A stretch of 64,000 nt of DNA from Terriglobia bacterium (GCA_020073465.1 JAIQFC010000008.1:104771-168770); one strand, 5' to 3'. Shown: positions 36,728-46,450, numbered from the stretch's first letter. The notes: generated from the sequence alone by a model not told the origin. Numbers and translations: made by a program.

Positions 36728-36754
36728 GGGTGCGGTTCTCCGCACCCTTTTCTT
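36728..36754 (+). terminator. Rho-independent terminator after the BON lipoprotein gene
   Basis: An 8-bp stem, GGGTGCGG/CCGCACCC, with loop TTCT is followed by TTTTCTTCT. It lies 38 bp after the stop codon. Confidence 0.85.
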
Positions 36755-37082
36755 CTGCGGGCGCCAACAGGCTGGGAGTGCGCTGGCTATGCTGCCCTTT
36801 TCGGTTTTCCGAAAATTTCCGAGGGGTCTTAGTCCTGCCGATTACCTCAAGCCCTTCCGCGAAGAGGCCCGTAGCAGCCACAAAACAATCGGATTCGCAG
36901 ACTCCTCTGGATGGCGCTGTTCCGAGGCCGTAAAGCGGAACGATTTTCTTTGCGCCCGAGAAGGTTTGCGGATGAAAAACTCAGCACGCTGAATCTGGAC
37001 TCCCCTGCGCCCACGGTCCAGAGTCAACACGCTTCACCAGCGCCATTCCGACTGCAGCACCCTATTCACCAAAACCAAGCCC
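36755..37082 (+). other. Long leader upstream of the di-heme oxidoreductase gene
   Basis: About 330 bp without a supported gene. It holds a small hairpin GTTCCG/CGGAAC (36919-36941) followed by ATTTTCTTT, which could be a weak terminator or attenuator, and a second stem TCTGGAC/GTCCAGA (36994-37022). It matches no riboswitch class I know. Short frames inside look noncoding. Confidence 0.4.
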
Positions 37083-37094
37083 CAAGGAGGAGCT

Positions 37095-38609
37095 ATGCTC
37101 CGCTCAATGCAGTCTCTCCCCCCAATGCGAGGTGAACGAAGCCGTTCCCACCGCCTATGGGCCGTATTGGCGGCCAGTTTCCTGGTCGCCACGGCTCTCC
37201 CCACAGCTCACGCGCAGGCCGCCGATCCCGGCCCCCGAGGCGGTCCGGCCGCGGCGGGAAACTTCTTCTCCACCCTCAATGCTGACGAACAAACTCTCTT
37301 CAACCAGGCCATGGGACGGTTTGTTGAGACCGACTCGGTTACCGGAACACTGGAGGCAGGGAAAGGACTGGGGCCAACTTTTAACGGCAACAGCTGCGCC
37401 CAGTGTCATGCTCAACCTGCGGTTGGAGGGAGCAGCCCGGGATTGATCAGCCCTCAGACCCCGGTTCCCAACCCGCAAGTGGCGCTGGCCAAGCTCGATG
37501 GTGCCGCCAACTCTGTTCCCTCGTTCATCACTGCCAACGGTCCGGTCCGTGAGGCGCGATTCATCCTCACCGACTCCACGAACTTCTCGTCGCCCCCCGA
37601 CGGGGGAGTTCATGCCCTCTACACGATCAAGGGCCGCACCGATGCTCCCGGCTGTACCCTTGCCCAACCCGCGTTTGCCAAGGAACTTTCGCGGGGCAAC
37701 GTGATCTTCCGGATTCCCACGCCAACGTTCGGCCTGGGGCTGGTCGAGGACACCTCCGACTCCACGCTGCGTTCGAACCTGAATGCAACGGCCAGCTCGA
37801 GAGCCAGTCTCGGCATCGGTGGCAGCTTCAATACCAGCGGCAACGATGGCAGCATCACCAGGTTCGGCTGGAAGGCGCAGAACAAGTCATTGCTGGTCTT
37901 CGCCGGCGAAGCCTACAACGTGGAGCAAGGCGTCACCAACGAGGCCTTCCCCAATGAACGCGGTACCAACGCCGCGTGCAACTTCAATGCCACGCCGGAG
38001 GATTCGAGCAACATCCTCAACCATGGCAGCACGACCGGAACGCTCTCGGAGATGTCCTCGGATCTGGTGAACTTCGCCGCGTTCATGCGTCTGCTGGCGC
38101 CGCCGACTCCGGCTCCACCCACGGCCTCCACCACGAATGGTGCAAAGCTGTTCAACCAGATCGGGTGCAATCTTTGCCACTCGACCTCCCTCACGACCGG
38201 GACATCGCCCTTCACCGGCATGTCGCACTTTACCTACAACCCGTACTCGGATTTCGCCCTCCATCACATGGGAGCGAACCTCGCCGACGGCATCAGTCAG
38301 GGGGCGGCTGGACCGGATCAGTTCCGAACCGCACCGCTCTGGGGCCTTGGCCAGCGCCTGTTCTTCCTGCATGACGGTCGCACCACAGACCTGGTGGCTG
38401 CGATCCAGGCGCATTTCAGTTCAACCACAAATTGCACAACGGTCTCGACATCTCAGAGTTTCAACGTGCTGACGAACACCACGAAACTCTTTTCCCCAGG
38501 GACTTCCGGTACGTCTTGCGGATCGGAAGGCAACGCTGTAATCACGAATTACGACGGGTTAAGTCCATCACAACAACAGGACCTGCTGAACTTCCTCCGA
38601 AGTTTGTAG
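37095..38609 (+). CDS. Di-heme oxidoreductase family c-type cytochrome (DUF1111-like)
   Basis: A 504-aa exported protein with a long N-region then a signal peptide (LWAVLAASFLVATALPTAHA). Two CxxCH heme sites are seen: SCAQCHAQPA at about residue 100 and GCNLCHSTSL at about 355. The motifs NGNSCAQCH, APLWGLG and FLHDGRTTDLVAAI fit the DHOR (putative thiol oxidoreductase) family. A strong AAGGAGGAGCT precedes the ATG. It is monocistronic: a terminator stands before and after it. It is periplasmic; the redox partner is unknown. Confidence 0.88.
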   Translation: MLRSMQSLPPMRGERSRSHRLWAVLAASFLVATALPTAHAQAADPGPRGGPAAAGNFFSTLNADEQTLFNQAMGRFVETDSVTGTLEAGKGLGPTFNGNSCAQCHAQPAVGGSSPGLISPQTPVPNPQVALAKLDGAANSVPSFITANGPVREARFILTDSTNFSSPPDGGVHALYTIKGRTDAPGCTLAQPAFAKELSRGNVIFRIPTPTFGLGLVEDTSDSTLRSNLNATASSRASLGIGGSFNTSGNDGSITRFGWKAQNKSLLVFAGEAYNVEQGVTNEAFPNERGTNAACNFNATPEDSSNILNHGSTTGTLSEMSSDLVNFAAFMRLLAPPTPAPPTASTTNGAKLFNQIGCNLCHSTSLTTGTSPFTGMSHFTYNPYSDFALHHMGANLADGISQGAAGPDQFRTAPLWGLGQRLFFLHDGRTTDLVAAIQAHFSSTTNCTTVSTSQSFNVLTNTTKLFSPGTSGTSCGSEGNAVITNYDGLSPSQQQDLLNFLRSL

Positions 38610-38621
38610 CGCTTCCGACAA

Positions 38622-38658
38622 CGGAATGTGGAGGCATGCCCTCCACATTCCGCTTTTT
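38622..38658 (+). terminator. Rho-independent terminator
   Basis: A perfect 13-bp stem (CGGAATGTGGAGG at 38622-38634 with its complement at 38640-38652) with a 5-nt loop CATGC, followed by CTTTTT. It ends the di-heme oxidoreductase transcript and stands between it and convergent carB. Confidence 0.93.
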
Positions 38659-38708
38659 GGGTGTCTGGGACTAAGGGGACGACTCGTTAATGCGGCGTAG
38701 CCCGTTCC

Positions 38709-41700
38709 CTAGTGCGCTATGTCGGCTCGGCGATCGGCGTGCAGTTGCTGCAGCGCCTGGACGTTTACCTCTCCGCGCTGCAAGGCAGCGATACCCTCCG
38801 CTGCCGCACGCGCTGCCGAGAGAGTCGTAATGGTGGGGATGCGCGCGGTGACTGCGGCGCGGCGAATGGCCTTCTCGTCGAACCAGGGTTCCAGGCCCGT
38901 CGGCGTGTTGACGATCAACTGGATGCGCTGGCCCTTGATGAAGTCGACCACGTTGGGACGGCCTTCTTTGACTTTATAGACGCGCTCCACGTTCATCCCG
39001 GCAGCTTCGATCACATCAGCAGTGCCTGCCGTCGCTACTAACTTGAATCCCATGTCGACGAATTTTCGGGCCACGGCGGCAACGTTCCGTTTGTCGTGGT
39101 CGGTTACGCTCAGGAATACCGCTCCTTGGGTCGGCAGCTTCTGCCCGGCTGAGAGCTGGGCCTTGGCGAAAGCTTCACCGAAATTATCGGCCACGCCCAT
39201 TACTTCGCCGGTGGATTTCATCTCCGGTCCCAGCACCGTATCAACCCCGGGGAACTTGTTCCAGGGGAAAACCGGAGACTTCACGTAGTAGCAACTGCCC
39301 GTGTCGAGATCCGAGCGTCGCTCGATGTTTTCCGGGAGGAATTCGCGCAGTTTGCGCCCGGTCATGAGGCGAGCAGCGATCTTCGCCAGAGGAACGCCTG
39401 TAGCCTTCGAGACGTAGGGCACGGTGCGCGAGGCGCGGGGATTGACTTCGAGTACGTAGACCTTGCCGCCCTCCGAGCCATTGCCGCCAGCGTTGCCATT
39501 CCCGCGCGGGATGGCAAACTGAATATTCATCAGTCCCACAACCTTCAAGGCCCGCGCCAGCTTGAACGTGTATTCGCGCATGCGATCGAGCAGCGGCTGG
39601 GGGATATCGACGGCGGGCAGCACGCAGGAGGAATCACCGGAGTGAATGCCCGCTTCTTCGATGTGCTGCATGATTCCGCCGATCACGACATCTTCCCCGT
39701 CGGAGAGAGCGTCGACGTCGACTTCGATCGCATCTTCCAGGAAGTGGTCGATCAGGATGGGCCGATCGTGCGAGTACTCGACCGCTTCTTTCATGTAACG
39801 CACGATGGATTCTTCATCGTATGCGATGACCATGGCGCGCCCCCCGAGCACGTAGGACGGCCGCACCAGCACGGGATACCCGATCCGCTTGGCTCCCTCG
39901 GTGGCTTCGTCAATCGAGGTCGCCATCGCTCCTGGAGCCTGTGGAATATCGAGTTCCTCCAGCAGCTTGTTGAAGTGCTTGCGATCTTCGGCAAGATCGA
40001 TCGACTCAGGCGATGTGCCAATAATGTTGACTCCCGCAGCTTTGAGAGGCAGTGCCAGGTTCAGTGGCGTTTGACCGCCGAACTGCACGATCACGCCGAC
40101 CGGCGCGCCCTTTGACGTCTCGTGCTGGTAGATCGCCCAGACGTCCTCGAACGTCAGCGGCTCGAAGTAAAGGCGGTCGCTGGTGTCGTAATCGGTCGAG
40201 ACGGTCTCGGGATTGCAGTTGATCATGATCGTCTCGAAGCCGTCTTCGTGTAGCGCGAACGATGCGTGGCAGCAGCAGTAGTCGAACTCAATTCCCTGCC
40301 CGATGCGGTTGGGGCCGCTGCCCAGGATGATGACTTTCTTCTTGGCAGTCGGCGCAGCTTCGTCTTCGTCTTCGTAGGTCGAGTACAGATACGGTGTGTA
40401 GCTCTCGAATTCCGCGGCGCAGGTATCTACGCGCTTGTAGACGGGCAACACTCCGTGCTTTTTACGCAGGTGGCGGACCTTCTCCTGTCCCTCGAGCCGC
40501 CAGACTCCCGCCAGCCGCCCGTCGGAAAAGCCCATGCGTTTGGATTCGCGCAGCACCTCGGTGGGAATCGATTCCATCGGGTGTTTTTCCAGCTCCAGTT
40601 GCTGGTCGTTGATTTCCTTTAGCTGGTAGAGGAACCACGGGTCCATCGAGGTCATCTTGGCGATCTGCTTCACCGTGTGTCCTTGCCGGATCGCATACTG
40701 CACGTAGGCCAGGCGTTCTGGATGCGGCGTCACCAGGCGCTGCGTCAGAATCTTGGGCTCGATCTTGCCGCCGCCCACTCGCTTGCCAGTGTCGAGCGCA
40801 CGGATGCCCTTCATCAGCGCTTCTTTGAACGTGCGCCCGATGGCCATGACTTCGCCGACAGACTTCATCTGCGGGCCCAAGTTCTCGTCCGCGCCGGGAA
40901 ACTTCTCGAATTGCCACTTCGGAATTTTGACCACCACGTAGTCGAGCGTCGGCTCGAAGCACGCTGGAGTCTTGCGCGTGATGTCGTTGGGAATTTCGTC
41001 GAGCGTATAGCCTACGGCCAGCTTCGCGGCAATCTTCGCGATCGGGAACCCCGTCGCCTTCGACGCCAGTGCCGACGAGCGCGAGACGCGCGGGTTCATC
41101 TCGATGACCACCATCCGCCCGGTTTCCGGATTCACGCCGAACTGAATATTTGATCCGCCGGTGTCGACGCCGATCTCCCGAATCACCGCGATCGAAGCGT
41201 CGCGCATGGCCTGGTACTCGCGGTCGGTGAGCGTCTGTGCCGGGGCCACCGTGATCGAGTCTCCAGTGTGCACGCCCATGGGATCGAAGTTCTCGATCGA
41301 GCAGATGATGATGACGTTGTCCTTGGTGTCGCGCATCACCTCGAGCTCAAATTCCTTCCAGCCCAGCACCGATTCTTCGATCAGAGCTTCGTGTACTGGG
41401 GAGAGGTCGAGACCGCGGGCCAGCACTTCCGCGAGCTCTTCGCGGTTGTAGGCAAGGCCTCCACCGGTGCCGCCCAAGGTGAACGACGGGCGGACGATCA
41501 CGGGGAATCCGATCTTTCCCGCGAACTCAAGGCCATCCTTGGTGTTGTTGACCAACGCGGACTTGGGCACGTCGAGACCGATGCGCTGCATGGCGTCTTT
41601 GAAGAAGAGGCGGTCTTCTGCCTTCTTGATGGCTTCAACATTGGCGCCGATAAGATTGACGTTGTACTTTTCCAGCACACCGCCGTCGGAAAGTTCAATG

Positions 41701-42014
41701 GCTAGGTTGAGTGCGGTCTGTCCGCCCACGGTCGGCAGCACGGCAAAGCCCGCACCCGGCGACATCTCGCGCTCAATGCGGATGATCTCTTCCAGATATT
41801 CGAGCGTCAGCGGCTCGATGTAGGTGCGGTCGGCAAATTCCGGGTCGGTCATGATCGTGGCCGGATTGGAGTTGGCCAGCACCACTTCGTAGCCCTCGGA
41901 CTTGAGCGCCTTGCAGGCCTGCGTACCGGAGTAATCAAACTCCGCCGACTGCCCGATGACGATGGGCCCGGAGCCGAGGATCAGGATTTTCGAGATGTCA
42001 GTGCGTTTGGGCAT
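38709..42014 (-). CDS. carB: Carbamoyl-phosphate synthase large subunit
   Basis: CarB (1101 aa) makes carbamoyl phosphate for pyrimidines and arginine from bicarbonate, ammonia and ATP. It has the two ATP-grasp halves ([20 protein letters not shown] at the N-terminus, [20 protein letters not shown] midway) and a C-terminal MGS-like regulatory domain ([17 protein letters not shown]). Length and motifs are standard. Its ATG directly touches the TAA of the restriction gene (TAAATG), and that gene pair separates it from carA. The four genes carA-M-R-carB read as one operon. Confidence 0.97.
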   Translation of the reverse strand: MPKRTDISKILILGSGPIVIGQSAEFDYSGTQACKALKSEGYEVVLANSNPATIMTDPEFADRTYIEPLTLEYLEEIIRIEREMSPGAGFAVLPTVGGQTALNLAIELSDGGVLEKYNVNLIGANVEAIKKAEDRLFFKDAMQRIGLDVPKSALVNNTKDGLEFAGKIGFPVIVRPSFTLGGTGGGLAYNREELAEVLARGLDLSPVHEALIEESVLGWKEFELEVMRDTKDNVIIICSIENFDPMGVHTGDSITVAPAQTLTDREYQAMRDASIAVIREIGVDTGGSNIQFGVNPETGRMVVIEMNPRVSRSSALASKATGFPIAKIAAKLAVGYTLDEIPNDITRKTPACFEPTLDYVVVKIPKWQFEKFPGADENLGPQMKSVGEVMAIGRTFKEALMKGIRALDTGKRVGGGKIEPKILTQRLVTPHPERLAYVQYAIRQGHTVKQIAKMTSMDPWFLYQLKEINDQQLELEKHPMESIPTEVLRESKRMGFSDGRLAGVWRLEGQEKVRHLRKKHGVLPVYKRVDTCAAEFESYTPYLYSTYEDEDEAAPTAKKKVIILGSGPNRIGQGIEFDYCCCHASFALHEDGFETIMINCNPETVSTDYDTSDRLYFEPLTFEDVWAIYQHETSKGAPVGVIVQFGGQTPLNLALPLKAAGVNIIGTSPESIDLAEDRKHFNKLLEELDIPQAPGAMATSIDEATEGAKRIGYPVLVRPSYVLGGRAMVIAYDEESIVRYMKEAVEYSHDRPILIDHFLEDAIEVDVDALSDGEDVVIGGIMQHIEEAGIHSGDSSCVLPAVDIPQPLLDRMREYTFKLARALKVVGLMNIQFAIPRGNGNAGGNGSEGGKVYVLEVNPRASRTVPYVSKATGVPLAKIAARLMTGRKLREFLPENIERRSDLDTGSCYYVKSPVFPWNKFPGVDTVLGPEMKSTGEVMGVADNFGEAFAKAQLSAGQKLPTQGAVFLSVTDHDKRNVAAVARKFVDMGFKLVATAGTADVIEAAGMNVERVYKVKEGRPNVVDFIKGQRIQLIVNTPTGLEPWFDEKAIRRAAVTARIPTITTLSAARAAAEGIAALQRGEVNVQALQQLHADRRADIAH

Positions 42015-42740
42015 TTATTGCGTCTTCTTGTTGGCGATCGCCCTCGCCAAGAGCGGCGAAATGAAGTTCGCAAATCCTAACTCTGGCGCGGGTTCAATGT
42101 AGTGGCCCTTCGGGCCATCGGAACTGTTTGACATCAAGAAGCAAGCAGCGTCATACAGCCTCTCGCGAACGAGTTTTGTCAGAAGTATCTCGTAGCGCTT
42201 TGCATAGGACGCTGCCCTGAATTCTTCAAAAACCTTGAAATGTGGCTCCTGCGATTTGACCGGCCGGGTCGAACCGGGCGCTTCCTCCAATAACATCAAG
42301 TACCCAAGCCAAGGACGCGCCGACGGCTTAAAAGCACCTTCTCGATATGCAGCCCAAAGATCAGACGCACTTCCGACTGCTTCCTCAGTTCTATTGTTGA
42401 AGTTATTTCCGAAGGAACCCACCTGGGACTTAAACTCAATCGCTGCGATCAAGCAGCCTTCCACTACCACAAGAAGATCCCATTTCTTTTCCGGCCGGAA
42501 CCAGCCGGGAAGTTCGACGAAGCGTTCACAATAGACTACCGGGCGATCGATCCCCGACTCTTCCAGCAAGTCACGAACTAGGCTGACAAATCCATCCATT
42601 TGACTTCCACCCGTGACAGCGGCTCAGGCTCCCGCGTCTCGAACACCGGTCTTCTGGCCCTGCTTCTGGGCCTGAGTCTCCCGACTGGACCAGAATTGCG
42701 CGACAGCACTCTTGAGCTTTAGGTCAAGTTCTGCATTCAC
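42015..42740 (-). pseudogene. XhoI/PaeR7I-like type II restriction endonuclease, interrupted by in-frame TGA
   Basis: Read from GTG 42740, this frame is 241 codons plus stop, close to the ~245 aa of XhoI and PaeR7I (target CTCGAG). Codons 1-38 (FWSSRETQAQKQGQKTGVRD) match the family start. Codon 39 is TGA (plus-strand 42624-42626) where the family has Arg before AAVTGG; CGA to TGA is a one-base change. Codons 40-241 continue in the same frame: SQMDGFVSLVRDLLEESGID, then a PD-(D/E)xK-type core with D88, E102 and K104 (IAAIEFKSQ), and FGNNFNNRTEEA. Translation may restart at ATG 42599 (residue 48), giving a protein without the first helix. So the enzyme is either dead, truncated or affected by a sequence error. 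It sits between its methyltransferase and carB. Confidence 0.85.
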
Positions 42741-42744
42741 AGGC

Positions 42745-43746
42745 TTACTCTTGCTCCATAACCACAACAGGATTGGCAAACAGGGACGATAGCTTCCCTT
42801 CCAGTCGATCCGCCGCAAATCTGAGGTAGGTCGAATCAATTTCAAAGTTCACGCTGTTCCTGCCGCACCCAGAGGCTGCAAGGGCCGTCGTCCCGGTACC
42901 CATGAAGGGGTCCAACACCGTATCTCCGACGAAACTGAACATCCTGATAATGCGCTCCGCCAAGTCTACGGGGTAGGGCGCTGGATGGTCTTTGGTTGAT
43001 GCTCCCGCGACGCCGTTCCATATCTGTTGAAACCACGTCCGATGGTCTTTTGCGGAGATGACACTCAGAACCCTTGCGCTGTCCTCAGGGGCCCGATAAC
43101 CGCCGGGCTTCCGCTGCATCAGAATGAATTCAATGTCATTCTTGATGACGGCATTCGGCTCGTACGGTTTTCCTAAGAAACCACCGCCTCCGTTTTCTAC
43201 CTCGTATGCTGCATTGGCAATTTTGTGCCAGATGATGGGTGCCAAGTTGTCGAAGCCAATCCTTCGGCAGTGTTCCTGAATTGTGGCGTGTAGCGGCACG
43301 ACTGTGTGTCGGCCTTCGTTCTTACGTCGCGAAAGGCAAACATCCCCGACCACGCAAACGAGCCTGCCACCCGGAACCAGCAAGTCAAAACACTGCTGCC
43401 AAACTTGATCTAGCTCCTGAACAAACTCGTCATAGTTGACTACATGACCCAGTTGACCGGGAGTGTCGCGATATTGCTTCAGCGTCCAATATGGAGGTGA
43501 CGTGACCACCAAGTGGGCCTTCCCAACGACCTCCTTTGACATCCGCCTAGCATCGCCGTGAACAAGGATGTGTTTCGTCGGAATATGGGAAACAGCGCTT
43601 TCAATTAGATCAAGTAGCGCTTCATTCTTCGCAATCTCTGGAATGGCCGTCTGAAGGTCTCCCAGATTGCACAATTCCTTGGGCAAAAAAGCATCCAGAT
43701 CAACCTGTCCGTGGCGCACAACCTTCGGGATTGCGTGGGCGTTCAC
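42745..43746 (-). CDS. DNA methyltransferase of the type II R-M system (beta class, TSPPY)
   Basis: A 333-aa site-specific DNA methyltransferase. The catalytic motif TSPPYWTLKQY (residues 82-86) comes before the AdoMet motif LDPFMGTGTTALA (about 278-290), which is the beta-class order; TSPPY suggests N4-cytosine or N6-adenine modification. The frame is intact. GTG 43746 overlaps the carA stop by 4 bp (GTGA), with GAGGAG 8 nt upstream; GTG 43755 is an alternative. Base composition looks less GC-rich than the car genes, in line with transfer. It should protect the same site its partner cuts. Confidence 0.88.
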   Translation of the reverse strand: MNAHAIPKVVRHGQVDLDAFLPKELCNLGDLQTAIPEIAKNEALLDLIESAVSHIPTKHILVHGDARRMSKEVVGKAHLVVTSPPYWTLKQYRDTPGQLGHVVNYDEFVQELDQVWQQCFDLLVPGGRLVCVVGDVCLSRRKNEGRHTVVPLHATIQEHCRRIGFDNLAPIIWHKIANAAYEVENGGGGFLGKPYEPNAVIKNDIEFILMQRKPGGYRAPEDSARVLSVISAKDHRTWFQQIWNGVAGASTKDHPAPYPVDLAERIIRMFSFVGDTVLDPFMGTGTTALAASGCGRNSVNFEIDSTYLRFAADRLEGKLSSLFANPVVVMEQE

Positions 43747-44873
43747 CCCTTCCACTCCTCCATCATCTTGGTGAACTCCTTGAACAGATAATGCGAATCA
43801 TGCGGTCCAGGTGCGGCTTCGGGGTGATACTGCACGCTGAACAGCGGCAGATTCCTATGCCGCAATCCCTCCAGCGTTTGGTCGTTCAAGTCAACGTGGG
43901 TCAACTCGACTTCACTGTCAGGCAGCGAATCCGGGTCGACGGCGAAGTTGTGGTTGTGTGCGGTGATCTCAATCTTGCCGGTCTTCAATTGCTTTACCGG
44001 ATGATTCCCGCCGTGGTGGCCAAACTTCAGCTTGAAGGTCTTGCCGCCCAAGGCGATGCCGGTGAGCTGATGTCCGAGGCAGATTCCGAAGATCGGCTGT
44101 CGCCCCATGAGCCTGCGAATCGAATCCACCGCGTAAGTGCAGGGCTCGGGATCGCCGGGACCGTTCGAGAGAAAGACTCCGTCCGGCTTCAGAGCGAGCA
44201 CATCTTCCGCCGGAGTCTGCGCCGGGACAACTGTAACTTTGCAACCCTCTCCCCGTAACTTCCTTAGAATGTTCTGCTTAATGCCGAAGTCGTAAGCCAC
44301 AACATGAAAGCGCGCCGGCTCGTCTTTTACCCCAACCACCGCCGTCGGCTCGTGCGAACGCTCCCCTACTTCCCACACGTAAGGCCGACTTGTGCTCACG
44401 ACTTTAGCCAGGTCGGTGCCATCCATCTTTGGAATCGACCGCGCCTTGGCGATCAACTTCTCGGTGTCACTCTCGATGGTTGAAACCACGCCGCGCATGA
44501 CGCCGTTGTCGCGCAGATGCCGCACCAAGGCGCGTGTGTCGATGTCCGACAGCACCGGCACCTTGAACTGTTCCAGATATTCTTCGGCCACCTGCTGCGA
44601 GCGCCAGTTCGAGCTCACTTTCGAGAACTCGCGCACGACCAGACCTTCGATCCACGGACGAGTGGCTTCGTTGTCCTCCTGGTTGGTGCCGTAGTTGCCG
44701 ATTTCTGGATTGGTCAGGACAACAATCTGTCCTGAGTACGAGGGGTCGGTGAAAATTTCCTGGTAGCCGGTGATGCAAGTATTAAAAACGACTTCGCCGT
44801 AGCATTCGCCTTTGGCTCCGTAGCCTTTGCCTCGGAAGACGCGGCCGTCTTCCAGCGCAAGGATCGCCTGCAT
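43743..44873 (-). CDS. carA: Carbamoyl-phosphate synthase small subunit (glutaminase)
   Basis: CarA (376 aa) frees ammonia from glutamine and feeds it to CarB. The class I amidotransferase triad is C265 (FGICLGHQLTG), H350 and E352 (SVQYHPEAAPG). The N-terminal domain begins MQAILALEDGRVFRG. Its stop codon overlaps the start of the R-M methyltransferase, the reverse of the usual direct carA-carB junction. The 105-bp upstream gap before lepB shows no clear pyrimidine-responsive element. Confidence 0.97.
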   Translation of the reverse strand: MQAILALEDGRVFRGKGYGAKGECYGEVVFNTCITGYQEIFTDPSYSGQIVVLTNPEIGNYGTNQEDNEATRPWIEGLVVREFSKVSSNWRSQQVAEEYLEQFKVPVLSDIDTRALVRHLRDNGVMRGVVSTIESDTEKLIAKARSIPKMDGTDLAKVVSTSRPYVWEVGERSHEPTAVVGVKDEPARFHVVAYDFGIKQNILRKLRGEGCKVTVVPAQTPAEDVLALKPDGVFLSNGPGDPEPCTYAVDSIRRLMGRQPIFGICLGHQLTGIALGGKTFKLKFGHHGGNHPVKQLKTGKIEITAHNHNFAVDPDSLPDSEVELTHVDLNDQTLEGLRHRNLPLFSVQYHPEAAPGPHDSHYLFKEFTKMMEEWKG

Positions 44874-44978
44874 TCTCGCTCCAGGGAGTGGATTTTAAAG
44901 ATTTTAACAAGGAACTGAGCAGAGGCCAAGCACAGAACGCAGTACCGCTGAAGAAAGCTGTGAAAATCACGAACGGCG

Positions 44979-45593
44979 CTACCGTACGCGCCCCAGCTTA
45001 TCCACAGGCCAGTAACCGAACACGGCCTTGCCGTAGATATAGCTCTGGTTGACCGGGCCGAAGTCGCGGCTGTCGTTCGACATCGAACGGTGGTCGCCAA
45101 GAACGAAGTAACAGTTGGGCGGCACGACGGTCTCCGGATAGGAGCGGGCATCCGTATAGGCGGGAGGAACGTAGTCCTCGTCGAGCGCGTCGTTGTTCAC
45201 ATAGACCTGCCCCCCGTCGATGCGGATACGGTCTCCGGCCACGCCGACCACGCGCTTGATGTAGCTCTTCGAGGGATCGCGGGGGTAGCGAAAGACCACT
45301 ACATCGCCGCGCTCAATCGATTCCAGCCGGTAGACGAATTTGTTGACGAAGATCCGCTCCTGGTCGTCGAGCGAGGGCATCATGCTGGTGCCTTCGACCT
45401 TGACCGGCTGGTAGATGAAAATGATGATGAAGGCGGAAATCGCCAGCGAGATGAACAAGTCCCGCAGCCACACGCCTAAGCCCGGGCGCATTCGTGGGGC
45501 AGTAGTCCCTGGAGCGGGCTGCGTGGCCGGGTCGGCTGGAGCCACTTCTGGCTGCGCAATAGGAGCTTGGTCTGGGCTGGCAGGTGCTGGCAT
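44979..45593 (-). CDS. lepB: Signal peptidase I
   Basis: LepB (204 aa) cuts signal peptides at the outer face of the inner membrane. The N-terminal ~35 residues are a Pro/Ala-rich cytoplasmic tail, followed by one TM helix (LFISLAISAFIIIFIYQPV). The catalytic Ser is in VEGTSMMPSL and the Lys in SYIKRVVGVAGD; the box VLGDHRSMSNDSRDFGPV is also present. A TATACAAT -10-like element lies only ~10 bp before the ATG, so the mRNA might have almost no leader. It may be co-transcribed with carA downstream. Confidence 0.95.
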   Translation of the reverse strand: MPAPASPDQAPIAQPEVAPADPATQPAPGTTAPRMRPGLGVWLRDLFISLAISAFIIIFIYQPVKVEGTSMMPSLDDQERIFVNKFVYRLESIERGDVVVFRYPRDPSKSYIKRVVGVAGDRIRIDGGQVYVNNDALDEDYVPPAYTDARSYPETVVPPNCYFVLGDHRSMSNDSRDFGPVNQSYIYGKAVFGYWPVDKLGRVR

Positions 45594-45724
45594 GCGTTCC
45601 TATTGTATACAGAAGCTAGTACCAGGGTTGCGAGTTGTACGACACTTTGGTACAGCGGGAACCAGCGAAAGCGGCTTCCGGGAGATTTTGCGGCAGGTTA
45701 CAATATCAGCACCCGAGGGAATCC

Positions 45725-46210
45725 ATGACTTCACGACCTCTGCGTGGCAACAAGATGCTTTACCGCGGCCTGACCCTGGCATTCCTCTTTCTCGTAACCC
45801 TGACCATGTCGGCCCAGTGGACGAGTTCTCAGGAAGAAGGCGGAGTTCCCGCCTACAATGCAGGGCCTCCGCCGAAAGACGCGAAGCTGCCCCCGATCCT
45901 CGGCAAGGATCAGCTATGGGGAGCCGACGCGCAGTATCCGTACCAAACCCACGCTTACGAGCTCGCGTCGAGAATCCCGGCCGTGCTGCACCAGCAGCCC
46001 TGCTACTGCTATTGCGACCGCATGGGTCACAACAGCCTGCATAGCTGCTTCGAGAACACCCATGGGGCCCAATGCGCCACCTGCCTGAAGGAGCTCTATT
46101 ACTCCTACCAGCAGAAGCAGAAGGGCAAGACGGCGTCGCAGATTCGTGCCGGCATCATCAAGGGGGAGTGGAAGCAGATCGATCTGCAGTCGGCGGCGGC
46201 GATCAACTGA
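45725..46210 (+). CDS. PCYCGC-like cysteine-rich secreted protein
   Basis: A 161-aa exported protein. The signal helix is LTLAFLFLVTLTMSAQ, which follows a basic N-region. The domain reads VLHQQPCYCYCDRMGHNSLH, then CFENTHGAQCATCLKELYYS, matching the PCYCGC motif family, with CYCYC in place of CYCGC. Seven or so cysteines and a His suggest metal binding. It is divergent from lepB. Function in the family is unknown. Confidence 0.75.
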   Translation: MTSRPLRGNKMLYRGLTLAFLFLVTLTMSAQWTSSQEEGGVPAYNAGPPPKDAKLPPILGKDQLWGADAQYPYQTHAYELASRIPAVLHQQPCYCYCDRMGHNSLHSCFENTHGAQCATCLKELYYSYQQKQKGKTASQIRAGIIKGEWKQIDLQSAAAIN

Positions 46211-46224
46211 CAACTGCAGTAGCC

Positions 46225-46349
46225 AGTTGCCAGTACCCAGTTGCCAGTACCTCACTGCCTATTAGACTCACGAACCGTCCATTGTCACAATGCGTCGCAT
46301 CAGGTCCGCGGCGTCGTTTCTGGGTACTGACAACTGGGTACGGGTACCG
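46225..46349. repeat. Paired inverted 7-nt tandem repeats (AGTTGCC type)
   Basis: Left arm 46225-46252: AGTTGCC, AGTACCC, AGTTGCC, AGTACCT. Right arm 46322-46349: GGGTACT, GACAACT, GGGTACG, GGTACCG. The arms pair over about 20 bp around a 69-nt loop. It lies in the 240-bp gap between the PCYCGC-like and TPR genes; the rest of the gap shows no gene. Confidence 0.85.
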
Positions 46350-46450
46350 AATTGCCCTCCAGGCACGCTTTGAGTGATACTTTAGGTTCGGCTCCCAAGC
46401 ACGAGCGCAAGGAGTTCCCTATTACGAAGAGCACAGGAAGAGTTTTGCAC

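Noticed and set aside
40677..41153. Plus-strand frame opposite carB
   Set aside because: Antisense of highly conserved CarB coding sequence; no independent support.
42624..42626. TGA in the endonuclease read as selenocysteine
   Set aside because: The family has Arg here, the position is not a redox site, and one C-to-T change explains it. No selenocysteine gene is in the window.
42624..42845. Separate 73-aa gene upstream of the endonuclease
   Set aside because: Its first 35 codons overlap the methyltransferase in another frame, and the rest is the true N-terminus of the endonuclease in the same frame as the downstream part.
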